Source: Pseudomonadota bacterium (GTDB taxonomy: Bacteria; Pseudomonadota; Alphaproteobacteria; UBA828). Taken from it: a stretch of DNA of 64,000 nucleotides. The notes under the pieces are model-generated. The model saw nothing but the letters and a program-made list of their open reading frames with translations, did not search any database and was not told where the DNA came from. The position numbers were made by a program, and so were the translations under genes. Below, one piece after another: positions 48,609 through 57,531 of this stretch (position 1 is its first letter; each line of letters starts with the position of its first letter). The stretch is taken from positions 21,700 through 85,699 of the forward strand of contig JAQBTG010000013.1 of NCBI GenBank assembly GCA_027624955.1, given 5' to 3'.

Positions 48609-49484
48609 ATGGTCGAGATCGAATGCGTGGTGGACTGTAAGAATGTACTTGGCGAGGGCCCGGTCTGGTGCCCAGAAGAGAAAGTGCTCTATTGGGTCGA
48701 CATCAAAGGAAAATCGATCAATCGCTTCACGCCGGCTTCTGGCGGCGTCGAAACCTGGCCGGTGGATGAGGAGCCTGGATCGCTTGCCTTGCGTCGGAAT
48801 GGCGGGCTGATGGTGGCGTTTTATGGCGGCTTCCGCGCCTACGATTTGGACCGCGGTACCAGCGAGACCATTCATGAAATCGAGGCCGAAACACCGCAAA
48901 CCCGCCTGAATGACGGCCGCTGCGACCGCCAGGGCCGCTTTTGGGCAGGCACGATGGACGATCTCATGGTCGAGCCGCTCGGCGGCCTTTATCGTCTTGA
49001 CGCCGACCTCAGTGTGCATAAGGCGGAGAGCAATATCATTTGCTCTAATTCCCTCGCCTTCAGTCCCGACGGTGCCATTCTTTATTATGCCGATCTCGGC
49101 ATCGACACCATCTGGGCCTATGATTTGGATACCGTAAGCGGTGCGATTACCAACCGTCGCGTCTTTGCCTCGACCAAGGATATGCAAGGCAAACCAGACG
49201 GCTCTGCTGTCGATTCGGAGGGCTATCTGTGGAACGCCATGTGGGACGGCTGGTGCCTGGCGCGCTGGGCACCCGACGGCACGCTGGATCGCACCATCGA
49301 GTTACCAGTGCAGCGCCCGACCTGCCCAATGTTCGGCGGCGACGATCTGGACATCATCTACCTCACCTGCGCCAGCATCTTTTTGAGTGATGACGACTTG
49401 GCCAAACAGCCACAAGCGGGCGGCGTTTTCGCGATCACCGGGACCGGCGCCACCGGCCTGGCCGAGCCGCGCTTCGCTGGCTGA
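48609..49484 (+). CDS. SMP-30/gluconolactonase family protein
   Basis: A 291-residue six-bladed beta-propeller lactonase. Family landmarks are the metal-binding glutamate in LGEGPVWCPEEKVLYWVDI near residue 14, LNDGRCDRQGRFWAGTMD, ICSNSLAFSPDGAILYYAD and KPDGSAVDSEGYLWNAMWDG. It hydrolyses an aldonolactone, probably the step before the divergent IlvD/Edd dehydratase. ATG 48609 follows GAGGGACGACA and matches the family start; the open frame 31 codons upstream is ignored. The ThDP enzyme gene begins 12 bases after its stop. Confidence 0.87.
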   Translation: MVEIECVVDCKNVLGEGPVWCPEEKVLYWVDIKGKSINRFTPASGGVETWPVDEEPGSLALRRNGGLMVAFYGGFRAYDLDRGTSETIHEIEAETPQTRLNDGRCDRQGRFWAGTMDDLMVEPLGGLYRLDADLSVHKAESNIICSNSLAFSPDGAILYYADLGIDTIWAYDLDTVSGAITNRRVFASTKDMQGKPDGSAVDSEGYLWNAMWDGWCLARWAPDGTLDRTIELPVQRPTCPMFGGDDLDIIYLTCASIFLSDDDLAKQPQAGGVFAITGTGATGLAEPRFAG

Positions 49485-49496
49485 GAATTCACAGCG

Positions 49497-51149
49497 ATGA
49501 ACGGCGGCGAAGCGCTGGTTGCAACGCTATTGGAACATGGCGTCGATACCGGATTTTGCGTTCCCGGTGAGAGCTATCTCACCGTGCTGGAAGCCTTGCG
49601 CCAGGCGCAGTCGCGCATCCGCCTCGTACTCAACCGCCATGAATCAGGCGCTACTTTCGCCGCCGAGGCCTACGCCAAGGCAACGGCAAAACCTGGCATC
49701 GCTTTCGTCACCCGCGGCCCCGGCGCCACCAATGCTTCGATCGGCCTGCATACCGCCAAACAAGATTCGACGCCGCTGGTACTCTTTATCGGCCATGTGC
49801 CGACGGGAGAGATGGGGCGCGAGGCGTTCCAAGAAATCGACTATCCGACCGCCTTCGGGCCGATGACCAAAGGCGTAATCGAAGTCATGCGGCCTGAGGA
49901 TGTCGCGGCAGCAACGGCGGAAGCGCTCCGGCTTGCAGTCGCCGGGCGGCCGGGGCCGGTCGCCGTGGTACTGCCAGAAGACGTCACGGAAGGCGAGGCG
50001 AACGGGGTACAAATTCCCACCGCCAAGCCGCGCGCGGCGCTCGCCCCCAAGCCGCAGGCGCTCGACGAAGCAGCGCGCATGATCAACGCGGCCCAGCACC
50101 CCGTGATCATCGGCGGCGAACAGATCAATTTTGAAGGCGCGCATGGTGCCGTGGCGCGCTTTGCCGAGGCCGCGGGAGCCGGTGTGGTCAGCGCGTTTCG
50201 CCGGCAGGATATCCTGACGCATGAACATGCCGCCAACCTCGGGCATTTTGGCCTTCGACTCGCGCCCTATCAGGAAAAATTCTGGGCCGATGTTGATCTC
50301 GTCATAATTGCCGGCGCGCGGCCCGACGGCGCGACCTTGCAAGGATTCTCGCTGCTCCGCGCTGACCAGCAAGTGATACATATTTATCCCGAAAGCGCGG
50401 CTTTCGCCCAGACCTCGCCGCATGTCGGGCTTGAGGCCGATCTTACGCCCAGCCTGCAGGCGCTCACCGAACGCCTGCTAAGCGCGCCGTCAAACAGCCG
50501 TCTGTCATGGCGTGAAGCGCGCCACCGGGAACACATCGCCCACGCCACGCCGGGTCTCGACGCAACCGCGCAATGTTTGGGCGCCGTCGACATGGTCGAA
50601 ATCGTCGCGCATTTGCGCCGCCAACTGCCGGACGATGCCTGTCTGGTGAATGATTCCGGCGCCTTTGCCGGCTGGCTGCACCGCTATTTCGAGTTCCGTG
50701 CACCGCGCAGTCAATTCGCCGCCTGCCTCGGCGCCATGGGATATGGAGTTCCGGGCGCCATCGGCACGCAACTGGCGCGGCCCAATTCACAGGTTGTCGC
50801 GCTGGTCGGAGATGGTGGCTTTCTCATGACGGGACAGGAGATCGTCACCGGCGTTCAGCAAAATCTACCGTTTACGGTGCTGCTGTTCGACAATGGCATG
50901 TATGGCTCGATCGCCACGCATCAGTACCGCCGGGGCGGGCGCGAGGCGCTCTATGGCACGGTGATGAATAGTCCGGATTTCGCCGCCCTGGCCAGGGCCT
51001 ATGGCGCCGCCGCCTGGTGCGTCGAACGGACAGAGGATTTTCCCGATGCTCTGGACGCGGCGCTGGCCGAAAACAGCCGGCCTTCGCTGCTCCACATCAA
51101 GACCGACATGCGCAATCTCAACGCCAGCGGGCCGCAGATGGCCGACTAG
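49497..51149 (+). CDS. Thiamine diphosphate-dependent enzyme (acetolactate synthase-like)
   Basis: A 550-residue three-domain ThDP enzyme. The catalytic glutamate lies in LNRHESGATFAAEAYAK near residue 47, followed by FVTRGPGATNASIG, and the cofactor motif is GDGGFLMTGQEI...FDNGMYGS near residue 440. This family includes acetolactate synthase, sulfoacetaldehyde acetyltransferase, and benzoylformate- and oxalyl-CoA-type decarboxylases; I cannot choose among them. It is in an operon with an SMP-30 lactonase, so it could act on a 2-keto acid from sugar-acid breakdown. Confidence 0.83.
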   Translation: MNGGEALVATLLEHGVDTGFCVPGESYLTVLEALRQAQSRIRLVLNRHESGATFAAEAYAKATAKPGIAFVTRGPGATNASIGLHTAKQDSTPLVLFIGHVPTGEMGREAFQEIDYPTAFGPMTKGVIEVMRPEDVAAATAEALRLAVAGRPGPVAVVLPEDVTEGEANGVQIPTAKPRAALAPKPQALDEAARMINAAQHPVIIGGEQINFEGAHGAVARFAEAAGAGVVSAFRRQDILTHEHAANLGHFGLRLAPYQEKFWADVDLVIIAGARPDGATLQGFSLLRADQQVIHIYPESAAFAQTSPHVGLEADLTPSLQALTERLLSAPSNSRLSWREARHREHIAHATPGLDATAQCLGAVDMVEIVAHLRRQLPDDACLVNDSGAFAGWLHRYFEFRAPRSQFAACLGAMGYGVPGAIGTQLARPNSQVVALVGDGGFLMTGQEIVTGVQQNLPFTVLLFDNGMYGSIATHQYRRGGREALYGTVMNSPDFAALARAYGAAAWCVERTEDFPDALDAALAENSRPSLLHIKTDMRNLNASGPQMAD

Positions 51150-51161
51150 ATCGCTGCCTTC

Positions 51162-51776
51162 TTAGCTATCGTTGCCGACCGCCAACCCAAATTCCGCCGC
51201 TGCATCCTCCAGCCACACCCAGAGATAAGCGGCGAAACTCCATGCAACGTGAATATCATAGGCCGGTGCATCACTGGTCTGATGCAGCAAGATCGCAGCG
51301 CGTGCGAGGCGGGTTTGCGCGCAATGCCCGGTTTGAAAGGCGCGGGGGTGGAGGTCCAGGCTACAGCCTTTCTCCATCACCTCGCGGGCGCGCGAACCTG
51401 ACAGCGCCAAGACGATGCGCGCATCGCTGACGTCGCTGAGTGCCGCATGATGGCCCGTCGCTGCTTGCGACAGCGTCTCGAAGAGCGCCTTTTCCTGCCC
51501 GCCCGGGGCCGTCAGCAGCCATTCGTCGGGGCCCAACCAAAGCGCACCGCGGTCCCCTTCGCCATTTGTCCGATTCGGGTCACTCGGCAGTTCATAGCCG
51601 AGCGCGCGCGCGAGTGCCTGCATCAGCACCGCGTTGGCCGGGTCGGCGCGCAAGTTGATTTTGACGACGGCGCGCTTTTCAGCCAAATGGACCTTGGCGC
51701 CAGGCGCGGGTTGCGCCGCCCGGCTGCCGAGATGAAGCGTCGCCAAGGGGCTCTGACGGAGCGAGGGATCAGGCAT
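51162..51776 (-). CDS. soxG: Sarcosine oxidase subunit gamma
   Basis: A 204-residue SoxG, the structural gamma subunit of heterotetrameric sarcosine oxidase. Recognisable parts are KVHLAEKRAVVKINLRAD, LWLGPDEWLLTAPGG and the C-terminal LWVWLEDAAAEFG. It begins inside the soxA end (eight-base overlap) and is the last gene of soxB-soxD-soxA-soxG, the usual order. It faces the ThDP gene across 12 bases. Confidence 0.9.
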   Translation of the reverse strand: MPDPSLRQSPLATLHLGSRAAQPAPGAKVHLAEKRAVVKINLRADPANAVLMQALARALGYELPSDPNRTNGEGDRGALWLGPDEWLLTAPGGQEKALFETLSQAATGHHAALSDVSDARIVLALSGSRAREVMEKGCSLDLHPRAFQTGHCAQTRLARAAILLHQTSDAPAYDIHVAWSFAAYLWVWLEDAAAEFGLAVGNDS

Positions 51777-54762
51777 TCAACCGCTCTCCCGCAGGATCAT
51801 AAAATACTGGGCTGACAATTTCCGCTTTCACCACGCGCCCTTCCATGGTCAGGGGGATTGTGACCGTCTCGCCCATGCGCTCACGTCCGCCGACAATCAA
51901 CGCCAGGGCGATCGGCCGGCCGAGCGTGGCGCTGTCGTAACATGAAGAGACATGGCCGATCATTTTCATCGGCGGCCGGCGGCGGTGTTCAGCGACAATC
52001 TGCGCCCCTTCGGGCACCCTCGCCTCGAGCAGCAGACCAACCAAATGTTTGCGGTCTAGACGGACGGAATCGGCACGCGCAAGCGAACGGCGCCCGATGA
52101 AATCTTTCTTTTTACTGACGATCCAATCCATACCGAGATCGCCCGGCGTTGTCGTTCCATCGGTGTCATGACCAACCGCGATATAACCTTTCTCGGCGCG
52201 CAACACATGCAGCGCCTCGGTGCCGATCGCGGTCAGGTCGTAATTTTCACCGACGCGCAGAAAAGCCTGCCACAGCGCTAGTCCGTACCGGTTGGCGACG
52301 CTGATCTCATAGCCAAGCTCGCCGGTGAAACTGACGCGGAAGATGCGTGCATCGATGCCGGCGACTCGGCCCTCGCGCACCGCCATATGAGGAAAAGCCT
52401 CTGGCGTAAGATCGATACCCTCAGCCAGCTCGCTCAGCAGCCGGCGGGCGTGCGGCCCGGAAAGCGAGAGCGTCGCCCATTGCTCGGTTACCGAGGTCAG
52501 ATAAACCTGCAAATCTGGCCACTCACATTGCAGCCAATCTTCCATCCACGCCATCACCCGAGCGGCGCCGCCGGTGGTGGTGGTCATGAAATAATGCGCC
52601 TCACCCAACCGAGTGGTCACGCCGTCGTCGAGAACCATGCCGTCCTCGCCCAGCATCAACCCATAGCGGCAGCGCCCGACGGCGAGTTTGCTCCAAGCAT
52701 TGGTGTAGATGCGGTTCAAAAATTCGGCGGCGTCGGGCCCGTGGATATCGATTTTGCCGAGAGTGGAGGCATCCAGGAGCGCCACGCCGTTCCGTGCCGC
52801 CACGCATTCGCGCTGCACTGCCGCTGCCATATCCTCGCCGGCGCGGGGGTAGTACCAGGGCCGTTTCCACTGGCCGACATCGTCGAATACGGCGCCCGAG
52901 CGCTCATGCCAGCCATGGATCGCGGTCATGCGCACCGGATCGGCGAGCACGCCGACATCGCGCCCGGCCATGACGCCATAGGGCACAGGCGTATAAGGTG
53001 GTCTAAACGTGGTGGTGCCAACTTCAGGGATCGTCGTGCCCTCAATATCGGCCAGGATGGCGAGGGCGTGCATGTTGCCCGTCCGCCCCTGGTCGGGACC
53101 CATGCCAGCGGTGGTGTAGCGTTTTAAATGTTCGATCGCGCGGTAGCCCTCGCGCGCCGCCAGCTCGATATCAGATACCGTGACGTCGTTGTGAAGATCG
53201 ACAAAGCGCATTTCGCCCTTGGATACTGGCGGCAGGCGCCACACCGGGTTAAGTGGCTTGACCTCGGGCAGACTGACGGGCAAAGCCGCGGGCGCGCTCG
53301 GGTCGTCGAAACCGGCTTTCCGCGCGGCCTCGCGGCCCGCCTCGGCGCCGCCAGCGAGGCTTCCTGAAAGGGCAAAGACACCGTTTGCCGCGCCAGCAGA
53401 TGAAACCGCCTGACGGGCTTCGCCGGGCACAAAGCAAGCCTGTTTCTCGTCGAAATCGAGCTTGCCGCCGGCCTGTGAGAACAGGTGCACGGTGGGGCTC
53501 CAGCCACCCGAGAGGCACAACAGATCGCAGCGCAGGCGGCGGATATCGCCGGAGAAACCATCGCCTTTTTCATTGAGCGCGAGCACTTCAATACCACGTA
53601 GACGCTTGTTGCCGAGCGCGCCGCCAACGGCGTGGTGCGCTAAAATTTCGATGCCGCGCTCGCGCACCGCCGCCACCGCCTCGCCAGTCGGATTGGCGCG
53701 CATATCGACTACCGCCTCGACCCGAATTCCCGCCTCAGCCAGATCGAGGGCGGCGCGATAGGCGCTGTCATTGTTGACGAACAATGCCGCCCGGTTACCC
53801 GGTTTGGCGCCATAGCGATTGACATAGGTCTGAGCCGCGCCGGCCAGCATGATTCCCGGCCGGTCGTTGTTGGCGAAGACCATCTGGCGCTCGATCGCGC
53901 CGGTAGCCAACACCACCTGGCGGGCGCGAATTTTCCACAGGCGTTGGCGCAGCGACCCGGCGGGCGCGCCCAAATGGTCATTTACCCGCTCGACCATCAG
54001 CAAATAATTATGGTCGTAATAACCGAACGCTGTGGTGCGGCTGAGCACTTGCACCTCCGCCATAGCATCCAATTCAGCGCGCGCGCCAAGCGCCCAATCG
54101 ACGCCGGAGCGCGATTCGATACGCTCGCCATTGCCGAGAAGCGCGCCGCCCAACTCGGCCTGTTCATCGACCAAGATGACCCGCGCACCAGCGCGCCCGG
54201 CCGCCAGCGCGGCCGAAATTCCGGCCGGCCCGCCGCCAACCACAAGGACATCGCAATGCTGGTGGCGCTTGTCGTAAATGTTGTGATCGGGCTGTTCGGG
54301 CGTGGTGCCAAGGCCAGCCCCCTTGCGGATCACTTTTTCGTAGTGGTGCCAAAAGCTCTTCGGCCACATGAAGGTCTTGTAGTAGAAACCGGCCGGCAAC
54401 ATGCTGGAGACGCGGTCATTGAGCGACCAGATATCGAAATTGACGCTCGGCCAGCAATTGACGCTTGCAGCTTCAAGGCCGTCGAAAAGCTCGACCTGTG
54501 TCGCGCGCAAATTGGGCTCACTCGCCGCGCCTGTGCCCAATTGGACCAAGGCGTTGGGCTCTTCCATGCCGGCTGAATAAATGCCGCGCGGGCGGTGAAA
54601 TTTGAAACTCCGGCCGACCAGACGGACACCATTGGCAACCAAGGCCGAAGCCAAGGTATCGCCGCTAAAGCCCTCATAGGATTTGCCGTTGAAGCGAAAC
54701 GCCAAACGCTGGCCGCGGTCGATTCGGGCGCCGACATCGAGGCGCTGACGCTGGCGTTTCAT
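51769..54762 (-). CDS. soxA: Sarcosine oxidase subunit alpha
   Basis: A 997-residue SoxA, of normal size. The N-terminal part (FRFNGKSYEGFSGDTLASAL) is ferredoxin-like, then comes the NAD-binding site DVLVVGGGPAGISAALAAG near residue 172, and the C-terminal 400 residues resemble the glycine-cleavage T protein that binds tetrahydrofolate (LDASTLGKIDIHGPDA, SFTGELGYEI). The complex oxidises sarcosine to glycine, forming 5,10-methylene-THF and peroxide. That product could feed MetF/MetH. ATG 54762 overlaps the soxD stop (ATGA). Confidence 0.94.
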   Translation of the reverse strand: MKRQRQRLDVGARIDRGQRLAFRFNGKSYEGFSGDTLASALVANGVRLVGRSFKFHRPRGIYSAGMEEPNALVQLGTGAASEPNLRATQVELFDGLEAASVNCWPSVNFDIWSLNDRVSSMLPAGFYYKTFMWPKSFWHHYEKVIRKGAGLGTTPEQPDHNIYDKRHQHCDVLVVGGGPAGISAALAAGRAGARVILVDEQAELGGALLGNGERIESRSGVDWALGARAELDAMAEVQVLSRTTAFGYYDHNYLLMVERVNDHLGAPAGSLRQRLWKIRARQVVLATGAIERQMVFANNDRPGIMLAGAAQTYVNRYGAKPGNRAALFVNNDSAYRAALDLAEAGIRVEAVVDMRANPTGEAVAAVRERGIEILAHHAVGGALGNKRLRGIEVLALNEKGDGFSGDIRRLRCDLLCLSGGWSPTVHLFSQAGGKLDFDEKQACFVPGEARQAVSSAGAANGVFALSGSLAGGAEAGREAARKAGFDDPSAPAALPVSLPEVKPLNPVWRLPPVSKGEMRFVDLHNDVTVSDIELAAREGYRAIEHLKRYTTAGMGPDQGRTGNMHALAILADIEGTTIPEVGTTTFRPPYTPVPYGVMAGRDVGVLADPVRMTAIHGWHERSGAVFDDVGQWKRPWYYPRAGEDMAAAVQRECVAARNGVALLDASTLGKIDIHGPDAAEFLNRIYTNAWSKLAVGRCRYGLMLGEDGMVLDDGVTTRLGEAHYFMTTTTGGAARVMAWMEDWLQCEWPDLQVYLTSVTEQWATLSLSGPHARRLLSELAEGIDLTPEAFPHMAVREGRVAGIDARIFRVSFTGELGYEISVANRYGLALWQAFLRVGENYDLTAIGTEALHVLRAEKGYIAVGHDTDGTTTPGDLGMDWIVSKKKDFIGRRSLARADSVRLDRKHLVGLLLEARVPEGAQIVAEHRRRPPMKMIGHVSSCYDSATLGRPIALALIVGGRERMGETVTIPLTMEGRVVKAEIVSPVFYDPAGERLNA

Positions 54763-55043
54763 GCGCCGCCACCGCCGCCGCGCGGCGCACCCATGGCGTA
54801 GACCCGAAGAATCGTGTGGGTCACGGTGTCACGCTCAACATTGAACCAGCGTCGGCAACCGACGGTGTGGCACCAGCGCTCGGCCAACGCGCCCTTGGGG
54901 TTGGTGCGCATAAACAGATAATCGGCCCATTCAGCGTCGGAGATCGCGTCGGGCTGCTTGGGCCGCGCGATATGCGCCTCGCCGCCGCAGGAGAATTCAT
55001 TCTCGTCGCGCGGGCCGCAATGGGGACAGGCTATTTGCAACAT
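54759..55043 (-). CDS. soxD: Sarcosine oxidase subunit delta
   Basis: A 94-residue SoxD, the zinc-binding subunit. The metal ligands are visible as Cys6-x2-Cys9 (ACPHCG) and the later RWCHTVGCRRWF segment. The rest, SDAEWADYLFMRTNPKG, is diagnostic of the family. It lies three bases after soxB and overlaps soxA by four bases. Confidence 0.94.
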   Translation of the reverse strand: MLQIACPHCGPRDENEFSCGGEAHIARPKQPDAISDAEWADYLFMRTNPKGALAERWCHTVGCRRWFNVERDTVTHTILRVYAMGAPRGGGGGA

Positions 55044-55046
55044 GGC

Positions 55047-56306
55047 CTAATGCGCCACGCCGGCGGCGCCGTGCTCGTCGATCAGCGCACCGCTGGTGAA
55101 GCGATCGAGCGCGAACGGTGCCGCGATTTCATGCGGCTCGCCTTTTGCGATGGTGTGGGCGAAGACAAAACCCGAGCCCGGGATCGCCTTGAAGCCGCCA
55201 GTGCCCCAGCCGCAATTGAAATAGAGCCCCGACACCGGTGTCTTGCCGATGATCGGGCTCGCATCCGGGCAGACATCGACGATGCCCCCCCATTGCCGCA
55301 TCATCTTGATGCGGCTGAATACCGGGAACAGTTCGACGGCGGCGGCCAGCATGTCTTCGAGAACCATCGGGCTGCCGCGCTGCGCATAAGAATTATAGCC
55401 GTCGATGCCCGCGCCCATCACCAGCTCACCGCGATCGGACTGGCTAAGATAGACATGCACGGCGGACGACATCAGGACCGTGTTAAAAATCGGCTTGAGT
55501 GGTTCCGACACCAAAGCCTGAAGTGGGTGGCTTTGGATCGGCATGCGAAATCCCGCCATTTCGGCGAGCACGCTTGAATGACCGGCGACGGCGACCGCCA
55601 CCTTGGGCGCGGCGATGAAGCCCCGGCTGGTCTCCACGCCCGCGACGCGCCCGGACTGAATGCGGAAGCCCGTCACTTCCGTGTGCTGCAGAATGTCTAC
55701 GCCGCGTGCGTCGGCGCCGCGCGCCAGGCCCCAGGCTACCGCATCATGGCGGGCGACTCCGCCGCGCCGCTGGATCGCGGCGCCAATGACGGGATAGCGT
55801 GAATTGGGCGAGAGGTTGAGAATCGGCACCAGGTCGCGCAGCTCGGCCAGAGTCAGCATTTCGGAATCGATGCCGTTCAGGCGGATGGCGTTAACCCGGC
55901 GCTGGATCTCGCGCATGTCATGCTGGTTATGCGCGAGGCTGATCAACCCACGCTGGCTCAGCATGATGTTGAAATTGAGGTCCTGGCTGAGGCCCTCGTA
56001 AAGCTTTAGCGACAATTCATAGATCGCCGCGCTTTCATCCCATAAATAATTGGAGCGGACGATGGTGGTGTTGCGCCCGGTGTTGCCGAGACCGATGGGG
56101 CCCTTCTCGACCACCGCCACATTGGTGAGGCCATGTTCCTTGGCGAGGTAATAGGCGGTGGCCAGGCCATGGCCGCCGCCGCCGACGACGATGGCGTCAT
56201 AAGACGGCTTGGGTTCGGGGCTGCGCCATGCCTCCGCCCAATTCTCATGATACTTGCGCGCATTTCGCGCCAAGCTGAATATCGAATAGCGCTTGTTGTT
56301 TTTCAT
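55047..56306 (-). CDS. soxB: Sarcosine oxidase subunit beta
   Basis: A 419-residue SoxB, the catalytic flavin subunit. The FAD site is [19 protein letters not shown] near residue 39, and the histidine that carries covalent FMN lies in [10 protein letters not shown]. The C-terminal [14 protein letters not shown] matches the family. It is the first gene of the sox operon and follows the N-carbamoylsarcosine-amidase-like gene after a 201-base gap on the same strand. Confidence 0.95.
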   Translation of the reverse strand: MKNNKRYSIFSLARNARKYHENWAEAWRSPEPKPSYDAIVVGGGGHGLATAYYLAKEHGLTNVAVVEKGPIGLGNTGRNTTIVRSNYLWDESAAIYELSLKLYEGLSQDLNFNIMLSQRGLISLAHNQHDMREIQRRVNAIRLNGIDSEMLTLAELRDLVPILNLSPNSRYPVIGAAIQRRGGVARHDAVAWGLARGADARGVDILQHTEVTGFRIQSGRVAGVETSRGFIAAPKVAVAVAGHSSVLAEMAGFRMPIQSHPLQALVSEPLKPIFNTVLMSSAVHVYLSQSDRGELVMGAGIDGYNSYAQRGSPMVLEDMLAAAVELFPVFSRIKMMRQWGGIVDVCPDASPIIGKTPVSGLYFNCGWGTGGFKAIPGSGFVFAHTIAKGEPHEIAAPFALDRFTSGALIDEHGAAGVAH

Positions 56307-56507
56307 CGCCTCGCCATGGCAACCGTGCGAGCTCGGCAGAATCGCCCGAGCGCGGCTATCATACCCAAATCACCGCTCGCGCCTAGCCCGCCACTTCCGG
56401 AAGGCAACCCGGCCTTCCGGCAAGCGCGACCGCGCGCCCGAGCTTATGCGCGGTGGGCCCCAAGAAGTCATGTGACGCGGATGCGCCCGCCCGGCGATGA
56501 GGGACTT
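56307..56507. other. Gap before soxB, with one hairpin
   Basis: This 201-base gap holds no convincing gene. It contains a perfect nine-base inverted repeat, CCGGAAGGC/GCCTTCCGG (56397-56405 with 56412-56420, six-base loop), without a following T-tract in either direction. It may end the upstream amidase transcript or be a soxB leader structure; no known riboswitch is recognised. Confidence 0.5.
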
Positions 56508-57203
56508 CTAGCGATTGGCGAAGGGCTCTATGCCGCCGAGATATTCGAGCACTTTGTCGACCGGCTCGACATCGCCGAACTTGGCGTCGATATCGAACAG
56601 GTTCCATTCAACCACGCCAGGCACCCGGTCGCCGACGCCTTCGCGTACCACGATCGGGCGAAAGCCCTCAGCGATGGCGTCTTCGGTGGAATGACGCACG
56701 CAGCCGGCCATCGTCACCCCGGTAAGGATCACCGTATCGACGCGCTGGGCGCGCAAATAACCGGCGAGATAGGTGCCGTGAAAGGCGCTGGCGCGTTTCT
56801 TGACGATCACCATCTCACCATCTTGCGGCGCGATGCGGTCGTCGATCGACGCCTCTTCACTGCCTTCCAACAGGGTTTCCACCGGAATTTTACGATGCCA
56901 GAGGCCGGTGTCGGAATGCGGGCCCTTGGGGTCTTGATAGGCGGTGGTGGTGTAAACGATGGGGATGCGCTTGGCCCGCGCAGCCTTCAACAGCGCCTGA
57001 TTGGTCGGGATAATCACGTCCATATCGTCGCAGGTGAAGGCGTAACCGGGGCGGGTCCAGGCATTCGCCAGATCGATGATCACCAGCGCCGGGCGCTCGC
57101 CATAGCCGATGCGGCGCTGAAACCCGCGCTCCTGGTAGATATCCGAATCGGCCGCGAAGATTACTTCAAGGGCCTTTTTCACTTCTGGGCTCGTGGCCGC
57201 CAT
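56508..57203 (-). CDS. N-carbamoylsarcosine amidohydrolase-like protein (isochorismatase family)
   Basis: A 231-residue cysteine hydrolase. The catalytic triad is visible: aspartate in VIIDLANAWTRPG, lysine in VKKRASAFHGT and cysteine in TGVTMAGCVRHS. The DLANAWTRPG and GDRVPGVVEWN segments are those of N-carbamoylsarcosine amidase, which yields sarcosine, CO2 and ammonia. ATG 57203 has TTGGAG seven bases before it; the first ATG of the frame (57245) adds 14 residues without support. With soxBDAG next on the strand, the order amidase then sarcosine oxidase fits the end of creatinine/N-methylhydantoin breakdown. Confidence 0.83.
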   Translation of the reverse strand: MAATSPEVKKALEVIFAADSDIYQERGFQRRIGYGERPALVIIDLANAWTRPGYAFTCDDMDVIIPTNQALLKAARAKRIPIVYTTTAYQDPKGPHSDTGLWHRKIPVETLLEGSEEASIDDRIAPQDGEMVIVKKRASAFHGTYLAGYLRAQRVDTVILTGVTMAGCVRHSTEDAIAEGFRPIVVREGVGDRVPGVVEWNLFDIDAKFGDVEPVDKVLEYLGGIEPFANR

Positions 57204-57270
57204 TGCCGTCTCCAATTTTTGCTGCGCCGCTACAATTGGCGCCAAGCTAGCGTGGCTTTCATTGCCCGTC

Positions 57271-57311
57271 CAATATCAAATTGCTATGGTTTGATGCTCC
57301 TATGGCATCAA
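57271..57311. promoter_or_regulatory. Two LysR-type operator candidates
   Basis: In the divergent gap between the amidase and the lysR fragment lie ATCAAA-N9-TTTGAT (57275-57280 with 57290-57295) and TTGATGC-N7-GCATCAA (57291-57297 with 57305-57311). Both have the T-N11-A-like dyad shape bound by LysR regulators, and they abut each other as recognition and activation sites often do. The likely target is the amidase/sox unit plus autoregulation. Confidence 0.5.
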
Positions 57312-57312
57312 T

Positions 57313-57531
57313 ATGAATATCGAATTGCATCATCTGCGCTATTTTGTGGCGGTCGCCGAGGATCTGCATTTCCGCCGCGCCGCCGAACGCCTGCATATCG
57401 CACAGCCAGCTTTGAGCCGGGCGATCAAATGGCTGGAAGGCGAGCTTGGCGCGACCCTGCTGCGGCGCACCACGCGGAACGTCGCGTTAACCGAAGCGGG
57501 GCAAATTTTCCTCGATGAGATATGTGGGTGA
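57313..57531 (+). pseudogene. LysR-family regulator, truncated after the DNA-binding domain
   Basis: The 72 residues start [20 protein letters not shown] and hold a complete winged helix-turn-helix ([37 protein letters not shown]), then end at FLDEICG. A normal LysR protein continues for about 220 residues with an effector-binding domain that is absent. Similarity stops at about 57519, where catalase-coding sequence begins. It is therefore the 5' end of a gene cut by an assembly join or rearrangement, not a natural mini-regulator. In the intact gene it would have controlled the divergent amidase. Confidence 0.85.

Noticed and set aside
56307..56507. Glycine riboswitch before soxB
   Set aside because: The gap has a single nine-base hairpin but none of the conserved glycine-aptamer elements that I could recognise.
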